This document shows, piece after piece, positions 43,843 through 52,874 of a DNA stretch of 64,000 nucleotides (position 1 is its first letter; each line of letters starts with the position of its first letter). The translations under genes were made by a program, and so were the position numbers. Under the pieces are notes generated by a model. The model worked only from the letters and a program-made list of their open reading frames with translations. It did no database searches and was not told the origin of the DNA. The stretch is from positions 806,001-870,000 of the forward strand of contig NZ_JAUOEL010000002.1 of assembly GCF_030540765.1 (NCBI RefSeq). The letters are read 5' to 3'. The stretch comes from Flavivirga jejuensis (GTDB taxonomy: Bacteria > Bacteroidota > Bacteroidia > Flavobacteriales > Flavobacteriaceae).

Positions 43843-45671
43843 ATAAAACAGTCAACATAAATTTAGCAGGTATATTTTTTCATATAGATGAAGATGCGTA
43901 CTTAAAATTACAGCGCTATCTTGAGGCTATAAAACGTTCATTTACAGATTCTCAAGGACGTTCTGAGATTATAGCTGATATTGAAGCACGTATCTCCGAA
44001 CTTTTTAATGAACGTGTACAAAACAATAAACAAGTTATACGAATTAAAGAGGTAGATGAAGTCATCTCAATCATGGGACAACCAGAAGATTATTTAGTTG
44101 ACGATGAGATCTTTGAAGACGAACCTCAACCTTCTTATAAACGCAAAACAGTTCCATCTAAAAAACTGTTTAGAGATACTGATAACTCTTATGTAGGAGG
44201 TGTATCATCTGGATTAGCACATTACTTTGGTATAGACGCTATTTGGATTCGTTTAGCCTGGATTCTCCTAATTTTTGGAGCTGGTACTGGAATTCTTCTG
44301 TATATCTTATTATGGGTTTTAGTACCTGAAGCCAAAACAACAGCAGAGAAAATAATGATGACGGGAGAACCTGTTAATATTAGTAACATAGAAAAAAAAA
44401 TTAAAGACGGTTTTGAAAACGTAACGGATGTTGCAAAAAATGTCACCGATTCGGTTGGAGCTGCAGCTAAAAACGTAAGTGATTCTGTTTCTAATGCAGC
44501 TAAAAATGTAGATTTTCAAAAGCAAGGAAACAAAATTAAATCCAGTTCAAAAACATTTTTCGACACGTTGGGAGAGATTATTATGTTCTTCTTTAAGCTG
44601 TTTGCTAAGTTTATTGGAGTAATTTTAATAATTGTTGGAGCTATTACTTTAATTGCGTTAATAGTTACTTTATTTTCTTTAGGTATTGTAGATTTTATTC
44701 ATATACCAGGACTTGACCTTGTCGACATTGTTAATGCTGGAAATACCCCCGTGTGGTTAGTATCTTTATTCGTCCTTTTTACAGTTGGAATCCCTTTCTT
44801 TTTTGTATTCTATTTAGGGTTAAAAATACTTATAAATAACCTAAAATCGATTGGTAATATTGCTAAATTTTCTTTACTGGGTTTGTGGTTAATTGCTATG
44901 ATTGGCTTAGTAATTATAGGGATAAGACAAGCGAGCGAGCATACTTTTGATGAGCGTATCATTACAAAACAAGAATTAAATATTACTGCAAATGATACCT
45001 TAAAAATAAAAATGGCAGAAAATGATCTTTACATAAGTAGCCATCGCAGAAGCAATTCGTTTAAAGTAGCTAATAATGAAAACGGAGAAAAAACGATATA
45101 TCGATCAGACATTAGAATCATAGTTAAATCTACCACCGATTCGTTAGCAAAAATAGGTATTGAGAAAAGTGCTGATGGTAGAAACTATGAAAAAGCTATT
45201 GAACGTGCTAAAAATATAAATTACAACTATAGCTTTAGTGGACATGTGTTATTATTAGACTCTTATTTAACGACACCCTCTGAAAACAAATTTAGTGACC
45301 AAGAGATCGTTATTATTCTCTATTTACCAGAAGGAAGTGTTGCTAATTTTAGTAATAACACTAAATCATTTTTAAATTATAGAACCTATAACGGAAACCT
45401 TGTATCCTCTGGTGATGCCAATCATTATTTACAAATTACAGAAAATGGTATTAAATGTTTAGACTGCCCCATTGAAGAAGAAGAAAATTTCAAAGTAAAT
45501 ATTGATGTGCATGATGATGAGTCTAGTCTTAAAATAAATAGTAAGGGCTTGGAGATAAAAGACGACGATGTTAATATAAAAATAAATGGAGAGGAGCTTT
45601 CTGGAAAAGACGATGCTATTGAAGTTAAAATAGATTCGAACGGTATCAATATAAAGTCTAAAGACAATTAA
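43839..45671 (+). CDS. PspC-domain envelope stress protein
   Basis: A 610-residue membrane protein. The N-terminus (1-95) is a cytoplasmic part with NLAGIFFHIDEDAYLKLQRYL and IADIEARISELFNERV. A PspC domain follows (about 105-165: KLFRDTDNSYVGGVSSGLAHYFGIDAIWIRLAWILLIF). After it comes an amphipathic repeat region (KNVTDSVGAAAKNVSDSVSNAAKNV, shown here in pieces), four or so helices (about 245-375) and a C-terminal beta-rich domain of the DUF4097/DUF2807 type. It is a larger, Bacteroidota-type PspC. Fused to a 4-bp overlap with padR; likely senses or buffers membrane stress. Confidence 0.88.
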   Translation: MNKTVNINLAGIFFHIDEDAYLKLQRYLEAIKRSFTDSQGRSEIIADIEARISELFNERVQNNKQVIRIKEVDEVISIMGQPEDYLVDDEIFEDEPQPSYKRKTVPSKKLFRDTDNSYVGGVSSGLAHYFGIDAIWIRLAWILLIFGAGTGILLYILLWVLVPEAKTTAEKIMMTGEPVNISNIEKKIKDGFENVTDVAKNVTDSVGAAAKNVSDSVSNAAKNVDFQKQGNKIKSSSKTFFDTLGEIIMFFFKLFAKFIGVILIIVGAITLIALIVTLFSLGIVDFIHIPGLDLVDIVNAGNTPVWLVSLFVLFTVGIPFFFVFYLGLKILINNLKSIGNIAKFSLLGLWLIAMIGLVIIGIRQASEHTFDERIITKQELNITANDTLKIKMAENDLYISSHRRSNSFKVANNENGEKTIYRSDIRIIVKSTTDSLAKIGIEKSADGRNYEKAIERAKNINYNYSFSGHVLLLDSYLTTPSENKFSDQEIVIILYLPEGSVANFSNNTKSFLNYRTYNGNLVSSGDANHYLQITENGIKCLDCPIEEEENFKVNIDVHDDESSLKINSKGLEIKDDDVNIKINGEELSGKDDAIEVKIDSNGINIKSKDN

Positions 45672-45710
45672 AAAATCTTGAAATAAATATCCAGAGGCAA
45701 GCCATAGAGC

Positions 45711-45846
45711 TATTTCACCAGTTCCATTTTGCTTTTATAAGCAAAAACCGAATTTTATATTTTACCTCACCCAGAACTGCCTTTTTTGGCAGTTCTAACC
45801 TCTCCAAAAGAGAGGCGAATTAGAAACCCCGACTCTAGGGTCGGAA
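45711..45846. repeat. CCTCACCC hairpin repeat, copy 2
   Basis: Contains three consecutive hairpins: AGAACTGCC/GGCAGTTCT (45773-45796), CCTCTC/GAGAGG (45799-45815) and CCGAC/GTCGG (about 45829-45844). The words TTTCACCAGTT, ACCTCACCCAGAACTG and CCTCTCCAAA match the copy at 29981. It lies in the gap between the PspC and DUF2807 genes. Confidence 0.7.
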
Positions 45847-45967
45847 AATTTTTAAATTAACGATTCATCTATAAAAACAAACAATTCAGATACTTAGATT
45901 ACTAATCAATAATCTTTAATAAGATATTTGAATAACAAAAAAATCATCAATCAAAAAACGAATAATT

Positions 45968-46696
45968 ATGGCAACACTAGTTAAGTTTATTTTAGCAACA
46001 ATTTTAAGTTTAACACTCTTTTCATGCAACTTCGATATGAATTTCAATACTGGAGTTCGCGGAAATGGAAACGTTACAACTGAAGAAAGAACCATTAATG
46101 ACCCTTTTTCAACTATTAAAGCTACTGAAGGTTTAGATGTATACCTAACACAAAGCGATAACAAAAGTATCTCTGTTGAAGCTGACGAAAATTTACACGA
46201 CCTAATTATAGTAGAAGTTATAAATGGTGTTTTAAAAATACATACTAGAGAAAACATTGGTAAAGCTTCATCAAAAAAAGTCATGGTAAGTTTTAAAGAT
46301 ATCTCAAGTATTATATCTACTAGCGGAAGCGATGTATCCGCTACAAATGTTATAACTGCTGAAAATTTAGAGCTTAAATCTACCAGTGGTAGTGATATGA
46401 AACTTGAAGTAAACACCTCTGTGTTAAACTGCAAATCAACAAGTGGTAGTGATTTACGATTATCTGGAAAAACGGTAAAACTTATTGCTGAAGCTACTAG
46501 TGGTAGTGATATTAAAGCAGCAGATTTAATTGCAGAATCTAGTCAGGTAAAGGCAACAAGTGGTGCCGATATTACTGTAAACACCTCTAAAGAACTTACA
46601 GCTAAAGCTACAAGTGGAGGTGATATAAAATATTATGGAAACCCAGAAAAAGTTGATAAAAGTAATAACGTTTCTGGTAGTATTAGAAAACGATAA
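45968..46696 (+). CDS. DUF2807 (head GIN) lipoprotein
   Basis: A 242-residue lipoprotein (signal ILSLTLFSC, lipid Cys at 19) with the GNVTTEERTINDPFSTIKATEGLDVYLTQSD start of the DUF2807 family and a right-handed beta-helix made of repeated TSGSDxx elements (ISTSGSDVSA, KSTSGSDMKL, CKSTSGSDLRL, EATSGSDIKA). These proteins coat the periplasm or outer surface; no enzymatic role is known. It is the last member of the PspC cluster. Confidence 0.9.
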   Translation: MATLVKFILATILSLTLFSCNFDMNFNTGVRGNGNVTTEERTINDPFSTIKATEGLDVYLTQSDNKSISVEADENLHDLIIVEVINGVLKIHTRENIGKASSKKVMVSFKDISSIISTSGSDVSATNVITAENLELKSTSGSDMKLEVNTSVLNCKSTSGSDLRLSGKTVKLIAEATSGSDIKAADLIAESSQVKATSGADITVNTSKELTAKATSGGDIKYYGNPEKVDKSNNVSGSIRKR

Positions 46697-46828
46697 ACGA
46701 ACAAAAAAACCTTTATAAGATTTCATATTTGTCCGTACTAACATTACTAATATGGTCTGAAAATTAACTAAGATCATATAAAGGAAAGACGGTCTTTTAA
46801 TATAACTAATTTATTACCTGGTGTGATC

Positions 46829-46898
46829 AAAAAATAAACATTGTAAAACTTAATTCTGGTGAATGCATGATATGCATATCTAAAGTTTTAGAAGCTGT
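46829..46898 (+). repeat. Fragment of the ~180-bp dispersed repeat
   Basis: AAAATAAACATTGTAAAACT, AATTC-TGGTGAAT and GTTTTAGAAGCTGTG match the central and right parts of the repeat at 47818-48002. The left part is missing. The remainder of the 46697-47190 gap shows only the palindrome at 47046. Confidence 0.6.
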
Positions 46899-47045
46899 GT
46901 TCAACGTAAGGAAAATGAGTTTTTTTTCCAAAACACTGTTTATAAGATATTTACCTTAATAAAGTAAACTTTTTAGATATCTGAAACATATTCAACTCTA
47001 TTAGTTTCAAGCTAAAAACCGATAAACATACCATCTTCTTCCTTA

Positions 47046-47081
47046 AATTATTATAGACTAGCTAGCTAGTCTATAATAATT
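47046..47081. other. Perfect 36-bp palindrome
   Basis: AATTATTATAGACTAGCT followed immediately by its own reverse complement, with no loop. It lies 88 bp upstream of the Fnr-type site before arsR. It may be an operator or a cruciform-forming element; without a T-tract it is a poor terminator. Confidence 0.8.
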
Positions 47082-47168
47082 ATAAATGGAATCTAGCATA
47101 TTTATTGACTTTTATCTACGATCCTTACATCGAAATCAGGTTAATAAATATATTTGAATCTCTTAAAT

Positions 47169-47182
47169 ATGACAAATATCAT
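47169..47182. promoter_or_regulatory. Candidate Fnr-type operator upstream of arsR
   Basis: ATGACAAATATCAT, the ATGAY-N4-RTCAT form, 42 bp before the arsR start and just upstream of its -7 box. Confidence 0.5.
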
Positions 47183-47200
47183 CTTTACTGCATTTGGTCA

Positions 47201-47216
47201 ATCGTATATTTGCGAT
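47201..47216 (+). promoter_or_regulatory. ArsR-type operator with -7 box, arsR promoter
   Basis: The dyad ATCG-TATATTTG-CGAT contains the -7 box TATATTTG (47205-47212), so a bound repressor would cover the promoter. The same dyad, ATCG-CTTATTTG-CGAT, is repeated at 47548 before the thioredoxin gene. It is 7 bp before the arsR start codon. Confidence 0.7.
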
Positions 47217-47223
47217 AAGAGAT

Positions 47224-47529
47224 ATGAAAAGAAATTTAGAGATCATAGACTACAAAGAAAATACTGAGGCTTTGGCAAGATTTGCAAAAGCATTAGGACA
47301 CCCAACTCGTATTGCTATTTTAAAACACCTCGAGGCACAATCTTGTTGCTTTACTGGAGATCTGGTTGATGTATTTCCTCTAGCGCAATCCACCGTCTCA
47401 CAACATTTAAAAGAATTAAAGAATGCTGGTTTAATTCAAGGAGAATTAAAACCGCCAAAAATAAAATATTGTATCAATCAAGAAAATTGGAAAATAGCTA
47501 AATCTTTATTTGAAAATTTCTTTGGTTGA
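47224..47529 (+). CDS. ArsR-family metalloregulator
   Basis: A 101-residue winged-helix protein from the ATG at 47224 (a TTG at 47194 lies inside the promoter). The marks are ALARFAKALGHPTRIAILKHLEAQ and the recognition helix LAQSTVSQHLKELKNAGLI. An adjacent Cys-Cys pair (QSCCFTG) before the recognition helix and CINQ near the end are possible As(III) or thiol ligands. The downstream redox-active disulfide protein and permease fit an ArsR/ArsP-like regulon, and its dyad sits before both arsR and the thioredoxin gene. Confidence 0.9.
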   Translation: MKRNLEIIDYKENTEALARFAKALGHPTRIAILKHLEAQSCCFTGDLVDVFPLAQSTVSQHLKELKNAGLIQGELKPPKIKYCINQENWKIAKSLFENFFG

Positions 47530-47547
47530 TATTTTTTTAAAATTTAC

Positions 47548-47563
47548 ATCGCTTATTTGCGAT
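47548..47563 (+). promoter_or_regulatory. Second ArsR-type operator, before the thioredoxin-fold gene
   Basis: ATCG-CTTATTTG-CGAT matches the site at 47201 in 14 of 16 positions and is followed by the same AA. It lies between the arsR stop (47529) and the start at 47581. Confidence 0.7.
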
Positions 47564-47580
47564 AAACAAATAATAATATT

Positions 47581-47817
47581 ATGACTAGATCAATTAAAAT
47601 TTTGGGGACTGGATGTCCAAAATGTAAAACAATGTCAAACTTGGTTCACGATGTAGTAAAAGAAAATAGTATTGATGCCACTATTGAAAAAATTGAAGAT
47701 ATTATGGAAATAATGACATTTAATGTTATGAGTACTCCTGCATTGGTCATTGATGATATTATTACTATAAAAGGTAGAATCCCTTCTAAAGAAGAAGTCT
47801 TAGAATTACTTAAATAA
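47581..47817 (+). CDS. Thioredoxin-fold redox-active disulfide protein
   Basis: A 78-residue minimal thioredoxin-fold protein: KILGTGCPKCKTM has the CPKC motif and STPALVIDDIITIKGRIPSKEE provides the cis-Pro loop. This is the small redox-active disulfide protein family found beside ArsP-type permeases. It follows arsR by 51 bp with its own copy of the operator. Confidence 0.92.
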   Translation: MTRSIKILGTGCPKCKTMSNLVHDVVKENSIDATIEKIEDIMEIMTFNVMSTPALVIDDIITIKGRIPSKEEVLELLK

Positions 47818-48002
47818 ACCACTTATAGACTGGAAGTCCATAGGTTCGTTTTGGCAGACTGAAAATCTGCTTCGTAAAATACCGAAATAAAAGATAAACA
47901 TTGTAAAACTGAATTCCTGTGAATTCGTGTCAAAATTTTTAGAAGCTGAAAGCGAAATACACTAAAGTACAAAGTTTTAAATACAGTTGGGATCAATAAA
48001 AA
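47818..48002 (+). repeat. Dispersed ~180-bp repeat, copy 2
   Basis: TAGACTGGAAGTCCATAGG, TTCGTTTTGGCAGACTGAAA, TGTGAATTCGTGTCAAA, TTAGAAGCTGAAAGCG and GATCAATAAAAA match the copy at 62309-62508 very closely and copy 1 at 6169. It separates the thioredoxin-fold and permease genes. Confidence 0.85.
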
Positions 48003-48036
48003 TAGTTACAAAAAGATCATAGCATCCTAAATAAAA

Positions 48037-49014
48037 ATGTTTGATTGGATACAAAATATAGCAGATTGGTTGATATATGGTATTTTAGGAATGAAAGCCA
48101 AAAGTCATTTAGCTGAGGCCTTAAACTTTTTTATTTACGATAGCTCCAAAATTTTAATTCTCCTTTTTATCGTGATCTTTTTTATGGGGATCGTTAATAG
48201 TTATTTTCCTATTGATAAGGTAAAAAACTACCTTTCAAGAAATAAACTATATGGTCTGGAGTACTTGGTGGCAAGCCTTTTCGGGGTAGTCACCCCGTTT
48301 TGCTCTTGTTCATCGGTTCCCTTATTCATCGGTTTCGTAAGAGGTGGCATACCACTCGGTGTCACCTTTGCTTTCTTAATTACCTCGCCATTGGTCAATG
48401 AGGTAGCCATCGGTCTTTTTGTTGGTTTATTCGGAATCAAAATAACAATACTTTATATACTAAGTGGTGTACTGTTAGGAACCATTTCTGGTTTCATTCT
48501 TCAAAAACTTAATTTAGAACCCTTACTAACCCCATGGGTTAAAGAAGTGCTGGCAAATGCACAAAGAGAGCAAGATAAGTTCTATAAGGAAAAACAGCCT
48601 TTTATAAAGCGACTTCCCGTTATCTGGAATGAGGTCATGAACATATTAAGAGGTATTATTCCCTATGTTATTGTGGGAATCGCAATAGGTGGATTCATGC
48701 ACGGCTATATCCCCGAAGGTTTCTTTCAGCAGTACATGAACAAAGAGAATTTGTTCGCAGTACCTATTGCTACAGTGCTTGCCGTACCAATGTACTCTAA
48801 TGCTTCAGGCATACTTCCTATTGTTCAAGTATTGGTAGCCAAAGGCATACCATTGGGTACTGCAATAGCTTTTATGATGGGGGTTGTTGGGCTTTCATTA
48901 CCAGAAGCGATGTTGTTAAAAAAAGTAATGTCATTAAAACTTATCGGTATTTTCTTCGGAGTCGTGACCCTTTGTATAATATTATCAGGATACTTATTCA
49001 ATATAATCTTATAA
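48037..49014 (+). CDS. ArsP/DUF318-type permease
   Basis: A 325-residue integral membrane protein with 8 or more helices. The core GVVTPFCSCSSVPLFIGFV, with the Cys-Ser-Cys-Ser motif, and VPMYSNASGILPIVQVL are the family marks (PF03773). Characterised relatives (ArsP) export trivalent organoarsenicals; others have no known substrate. With arsR and the small thioredoxin it forms a set that suggests efflux or handling of a thiol-reactive metalloid. A dispersed repeat sits between it and the thioredoxin gene. It ends 18 bp from the convergent GntR gene. Confidence 0.9.
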   Translation: MFDWIQNIADWLIYGILGMKAKSHLAEALNFFIYDSSKILILLFIVIFFMGIVNSYFPIDKVKNYLSRNKLYGLEYLVASLFGVVTPFCSCSSVPLFIGFVRGGIPLGVTFAFLITSPLVNEVAIGLFVGLFGIKITILYILSGVLLGTISGFILQKLNLEPLLTPWVKEVLANAQREQDKFYKEKQPFIKRLPVIWNEVMNILRGIIPYVIVGIAIGGFMHGYIPEGFFQQYMNKENLFAVPIATVLAVPMYSNASGILPIVQVLVAKGIPLGTAIAFMMGVVGLSLPEAMLLKKVMSLKLIGIFFGVVTLCIILSGYLFNIIL

Positions 49015-49032
49015 ATCGATTATAGGATGACA

Positions 49033-50079
49033 CTATAGTGAATCTCTATTAATAAAATTAAAAGGTACCTTAATTTGTTCTTTTTTTCTATTAATTACCA
49101 TATCTGACACCGTTTCTCCCATCACTTTAAAATCTGTTGATATTACTGTTATTCCAAGTAATTCTTTAAGAGGTGTCTCATTATAAGATATCACGCCAAT
49201 ATCTTCGCCCAAAATAAATTCATCTTCACGCAATTGCTTTATTAAGCTAACTAAATCGAATTCCTCTATAGTTATAAATAAATCTCCTTTCTTAAGAATC
49301 ATGTCATCATAAACCTCATTAAGGATTTCAAAATCTAATTTAAATTCCACACAAAATTTTCTAAAGCCATGAAGAATTCTCTTTGGGTAAGGGTAAATCG
49401 ATTTTTCTGGATAGATTAACATTATTTTTTTATACTGTCGAATTCTTTCAATTCCTTTCTTTAAAGCTTCATATATATCATTTTCAAAATCCTGATAAAC
49501 TGCAGTAATATCCTTACTATCGGGCAACATAAGGTTATCCATTATAATTAGCCTATCCTTTGGTATTTTATTAATAGCTTGTACTATCGCATCTGTATGA
49601 CTGGTATGTCGTAAATCTTCAGTTTTAAAATGTGGCATGATTATATAATAATCGTAAGCCGATTTATATTTGTTTAATAAATTCAAAAATAAAGATTCAT
49701 CACAATGATAAATATGTAGATCTGTATGTGAATTAGGTCCTAAACTATTAAGAAAAGAATTATACATTCTCATCTTATAAGTGCTCAATTTATTAACAAG
49801 AAATAAAATATTAACCTTCGAAATTAATTTTGTTCTAGTAATATAGAAGCCTTTCCCTTTAATGGCAGAAATTATATTGCGCTGCTTTAAAATATTATAG
49901 GCTTTTTCTACAGTATCTCTTGACAAATAAAATTCTTCACTAAATAAATTTATAGATGGAATTTTTTGATCCATTTCAAAATTCCCTATTGATATGTTAT
50001 GTATAATAGAATCTACAATTTGCTGATACTTAGGTATTCTGGAATTTTCGTCAATTTTTATAAATTTAATTACATTCAT
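49033..50079 (-). CDS. GntR-type regulator with LacI-like sensor domain
   Basis: A 348-residue regulator: N-terminal GntR winged helix (about 12-78: IPKYQQIVDSIIHNISIGNFEMDQKIPSINLFSEEFYLSRDTVEKAYNIL) and a periplasmic-binding-protein-like sensor domain (about 90-340). In Bacteroidota such GntR-LacI hybrids control sugar pathways. It is divergent from the rhamnose operon, with 613 bp between them, and is therefore the best candidate for the L-rhamnose-responsive regulator. Confidence 0.88.
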   Translation of the reverse strand: MNVIKFIKIDENSRIPKYQQIVDSIIHNISIGNFEMDQKIPSINLFSEEFYLSRDTVEKAYNILKQRNIISAIKGKGFYITRTKLISKVNILFLVNKLSTYKMRMYNSFLNSLGPNSHTDLHIYHCDESLFLNLLNKYKSAYDYYIIMPHFKTEDLRHTSHTDAIVQAINKIPKDRLIIMDNLMLPDSKDITAVYQDFENDIYEALKKGIERIRQYKKIMLIYPEKSIYPYPKRILHGFRKFCVEFKLDFEILNEVYDDMILKKGDLFITIEEFDLVSLIKQLREDEFILGEDIGVISYNETPLKELLGITVISTDFKVMGETVSDMVINRKKEQIKVPFNFINRDSL

Positions 50080-50692
50080 TTTTAAATACTTACTTTATTT
50101 TTATTAAAAACAATTAGCAACAAAATAGTTTTCGGTTTATGGTCTCTCATAATAACCTCTTAATTCAAAGTTAATTTTTATACCCCTAAATCTAGCAAGC
50201 TAAGATAATCGATCTCAATTAATTTCCTTTCAGATCGACTTTACATCTCTGGGAAAACAGCCAGTATTATTAAATAGTGTTATAAATTTAAATAGAACTT
50301 AGGTTTTTTATTAAGAAGTAATTTAAGATTTTTTGATTGAAGCCAAAAAGTTTAAACCATTTCTTAATTAGAGCACATACCTTAGCTTATATAATACCCT
50401 AAAAAATAAATTTAGTGCTAGTTTCACCCAGCACCGTACTTTTTTTTATATTTCTTCAAAAACTTATTAAGTATTTTATATGATAATTATAACATTTTGA
50501 AGACATATACATTCTAGCTAATGTACTGGTTTTTACGACTAAATTAAAATTTAGGGGTTTGGAAAGATAAATTTATTACCGTAAATTTAGTATTTAAGCA
50601 TTAATATTAATTAATCGCACGGCACAGTACAGGATACTTATGTTTAGCAAGTCATTTATTTTTGAAATTACACTTACAACTAACAATATAAA
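50080..50692. other. GntR/rhamnose-operon divergent regulatory region
   Basis: A 613-bp AT-rich region without a gene. Near the right end is TATTTTTG (50657-50664), a TANNTTTG match 29 bp before the aldolase/dehydrogenase start. I see no clear dyad for the GntR-type regulator. Confidence 0.5.
50657..50664 (+). promoter_or_regulatory. -7 promoter box, rhamnose operon
   Basis: TATTTTTG matches TANNTTTG and lies 29 bp before the start codon at 50693. Confidence 0.5.
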
Positions 50693-52798
50693 ATGAAAAA
50701 TGTGACTAAAAGTTTTAAATATGTCGATTATTTATGGGACGATCAAAAAGCAAATGCCTTAAATGATGATCAAGTAAAACTGTTTTTATACCGCTCAAAT
50801 TTATTAGGGGCAGATTTAAGAATCACTAATTATGGAGGTGGAAATACGAGTTGTAAAACTATAGAAAAAGCCTCATTAACTAATGAAGATGTCGAAGTGA
50901 TGTGGGTAAAAGGTTCTGGTGGAGATATTGGAACTTTAACACGTTCGGGAATCGCTGGATTATATACTAATAGATTACGAGATTTAAAGAATGTTTATAA
51001 AGGCTTAGATGATGAAGATAGAATGGTTGGGCTTTTTAATCATTGTATTTATGATTTAGACAGTAAAGCGCCATCTATTGATACACCACTTCATGGTTTA
51101 TTACCATTTGCACATATAGATCACTTACACCCAGATGCCCTTATTGCTGTTGCTGCTGCTAAAGACAGCGAAAAAGTAACAAAAGAAATTTGGGGTGATA
51201 CTATGGGCTGGGTACCTTGGCAACGTCCTGGTTTCGATTTAGGCCTACAATTAGAAAAATGCTTAAATGAAAACCCTGGTATTAGAGGTATTGTTTTAGG
51301 AAGCCACGGTTTGTTTACTTGGGGAGATACCTCTTACGAATGTTACATAAATAGCCTGGAAGTTATTGAAATGGCTTCAGAATACATTGAAAATAAAATC
51401 AAAGAAAATGGATCGGTTTTTGGTGGACAAAAAGTACAAAGTTTACCAAAAGAAGCACGCTTAGAAAAAGCAGCACAATTAATGCCTCTATTAAGAGGTT
51501 TATGTTCTTCTGAAAATAGAATGATTGGGCATTTTTCAGATAACGATGTCGTTTTAGAATATATTAACAGTAATGATTTAGAGCGTTTAGCTCCTATGGG
51601 AACATCGTGTCCAGATCACTTCTTAAGAACAAAAATCCAACCATTAGTTTTAACCTTAGATCCTAATGAAGATGTTTCGGATGCCAAAGCAGTTCTTAAA
51701 AAATTAGAACCTGCTTTTGAAGCCTACAGACAAGAATACGCAGATTATTATAATACTTGTAAAAAGGATAATAGTCCTGCAATGCGTGACCCAAACCCTG
51801 TCATTATTATTTACCCAGGAGTGGGTATGTTTAGTTTTGCAAAAAATAAGCAAACAACGCGTGTTGCCAGTGAATTTTATATTAACGCCATTAATGTAAT
51901 GCGTGGTGCTGAAGCTATTTCTGCTTACACATCATTACCAAGGCAAGAAGCTTTTGATATTGAGTACTGGTTGCTAGAAGAAGCAAAATTACAACGGATG
52001 CCAAAAGAGCAACCATTATCACGTAAAGTAGCTTTAGTTACAGGTGCTGGTGGAGGAATTGGTAAAGCTATTGCTGATAAATTAGCTGCAGAAGGTGCCA
52101 ATGTTGTTTTAACCGATATTAATGAAGATCGTTTAAAAGAAGCTCATGCTACTTATAAACGTGACGTTTCTACATATATAGCATGTGATGTTACCAATTA
52201 CGAATCCATTCAAAACGCTTATAAAAAAGCCTGCATAGAATTTGGAGGTGTAGATATTATAGTTCATAGTGCTGGGTTAGCAATCTCTAAACCTATTGAA
52301 GAAACGACTCAAAAAGACTGGGATCTTTTACAAAATGTTTTAGTTAAAGGGCAATTTGAATTAGCCAAAGCAGGTGTCGAGGTTATGCGTATGCAAAACT
52401 TAGGAGGAAACTTTATATGTATTGCTAGTAAAAACGGATTGGTGTCTGGCCCTAATAATGTAGGCTATGGTACTGCAAAAGCAGCACAACAACACATGTC
52501 TAGATTATTGGCTGCAGAGTTAGCAGCAGATAAAATACGTGTAAATACAGTAAATCCAGATGGTGTTATAGTGGGTAGCAAAATATGGGAAGGTGCATGG
52601 GCAGAAGGTCGCGCAAAAGCCTATGGAATTACTGTTGAAGAATTACCAATGCATTATGCAAAAAGAAATTTGTTAAATGAAATTATATACCCTGAAGATA
52701 TTGCAAATGCCGTATTTACATTGGTAGCTATTTTAGATAAAACTACTGGAAACATTATTAATGTTGATGGAGGCATGTCTAATGCATTTGTACGATAA
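50693..52798 (+). CDS. Bifunctional rhamnulose-1-phosphate aldolase / L-lactaldehyde dehydrogenase
   Basis: A 701-residue fusion. The N-terminal ~430 residues form a class II (zinc) aldolase domain with GGGNTSCK, the metal-site block FAHIDHLHPDALIAVAA and the later GSHGLFTWG. The C-terminal ~250 residues form a short-chain dehydrogenase with the Rossmann motif TGAGGGIGKAIA, IVHSAGLAIS, and YGTAKAA for the Tyr-x3-Lys pair. It splits L-rhamnulose-1-phosphate into DHAP and L-lactaldehyde and can oxidise the latter to lactate. It is the first gene of the operon, followed by isomerase and kinase. Confidence 0.93.
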   Translation: MKNVTKSFKYVDYLWDDQKANALNDDQVKLFLYRSNLLGADLRITNYGGGNTSCKTIEKASLTNEDVEVMWVKGSGGDIGTLTRSGIAGLYTNRLRDLKNVYKGLDDEDRMVGLFNHCIYDLDSKAPSIDTPLHGLLPFAHIDHLHPDALIAVAAAKDSEKVTKEIWGDTMGWVPWQRPGFDLGLQLEKCLNENPGIRGIVLGSHGLFTWGDTSYECYINSLEVIEMASEYIENKIKENGSVFGGQKVQSLPKEARLEKAAQLMPLLRGLCSSENRMIGHFSDNDVVLEYINSNDLERLAPMGTSCPDHFLRTKIQPLVLTLDPNEDVSDAKAVLKKLEPAFEAYRQEYADYYNTCKKDNSPAMRDPNPVIIIYPGVGMFSFAKNKQTTRVASEFYINAINVMRGAEAISAYTSLPRQEAFDIEYWLLEEAKLQRMPKEQPLSRKVALVTGAGGGIGKAIADKLAAEGANVVLTDINEDRLKEAHATYKRDVSTYIACDVTNYESIQNAYKKACIEFGGVDIIVHSAGLAISKPIEETTQKDWDLLQNVLVKGQFELAKAGVEVMRMQNLGGNFICIASKNGLVSGPNNVGYGTAKAAQQHMSRLLAAELAADKIRVNTVNPDGVIVGSKIWEGAWAEGRAKAYGITVEELPMHYAKRNLLNEIIYPEDIANAVFTLVAILDKTTGNIINVDGGMSNAFVR

Positions 52799-52826
52799 AT
52801 TAATTTAAGTTTAGTTTGTAAAAATT

Positions 52827-52856
52827 CCCATATTGTATTAATATGGGGGTTTTTTT
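52827..52856 (+). terminator. Hairpin with T-tract inside the rhamnose operon
   Basis: CCCATATT/AATATGGG stem with a 5-nt loop, then GGTTTTTTT. It lies between the aldolase fusion and isomerase genes (76-bp gap). It could partly terminate and lower expression of the distal genes. Confidence 0.75.
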
Positions 52857-52874
52857 AAAAATTTTTTATAATCA

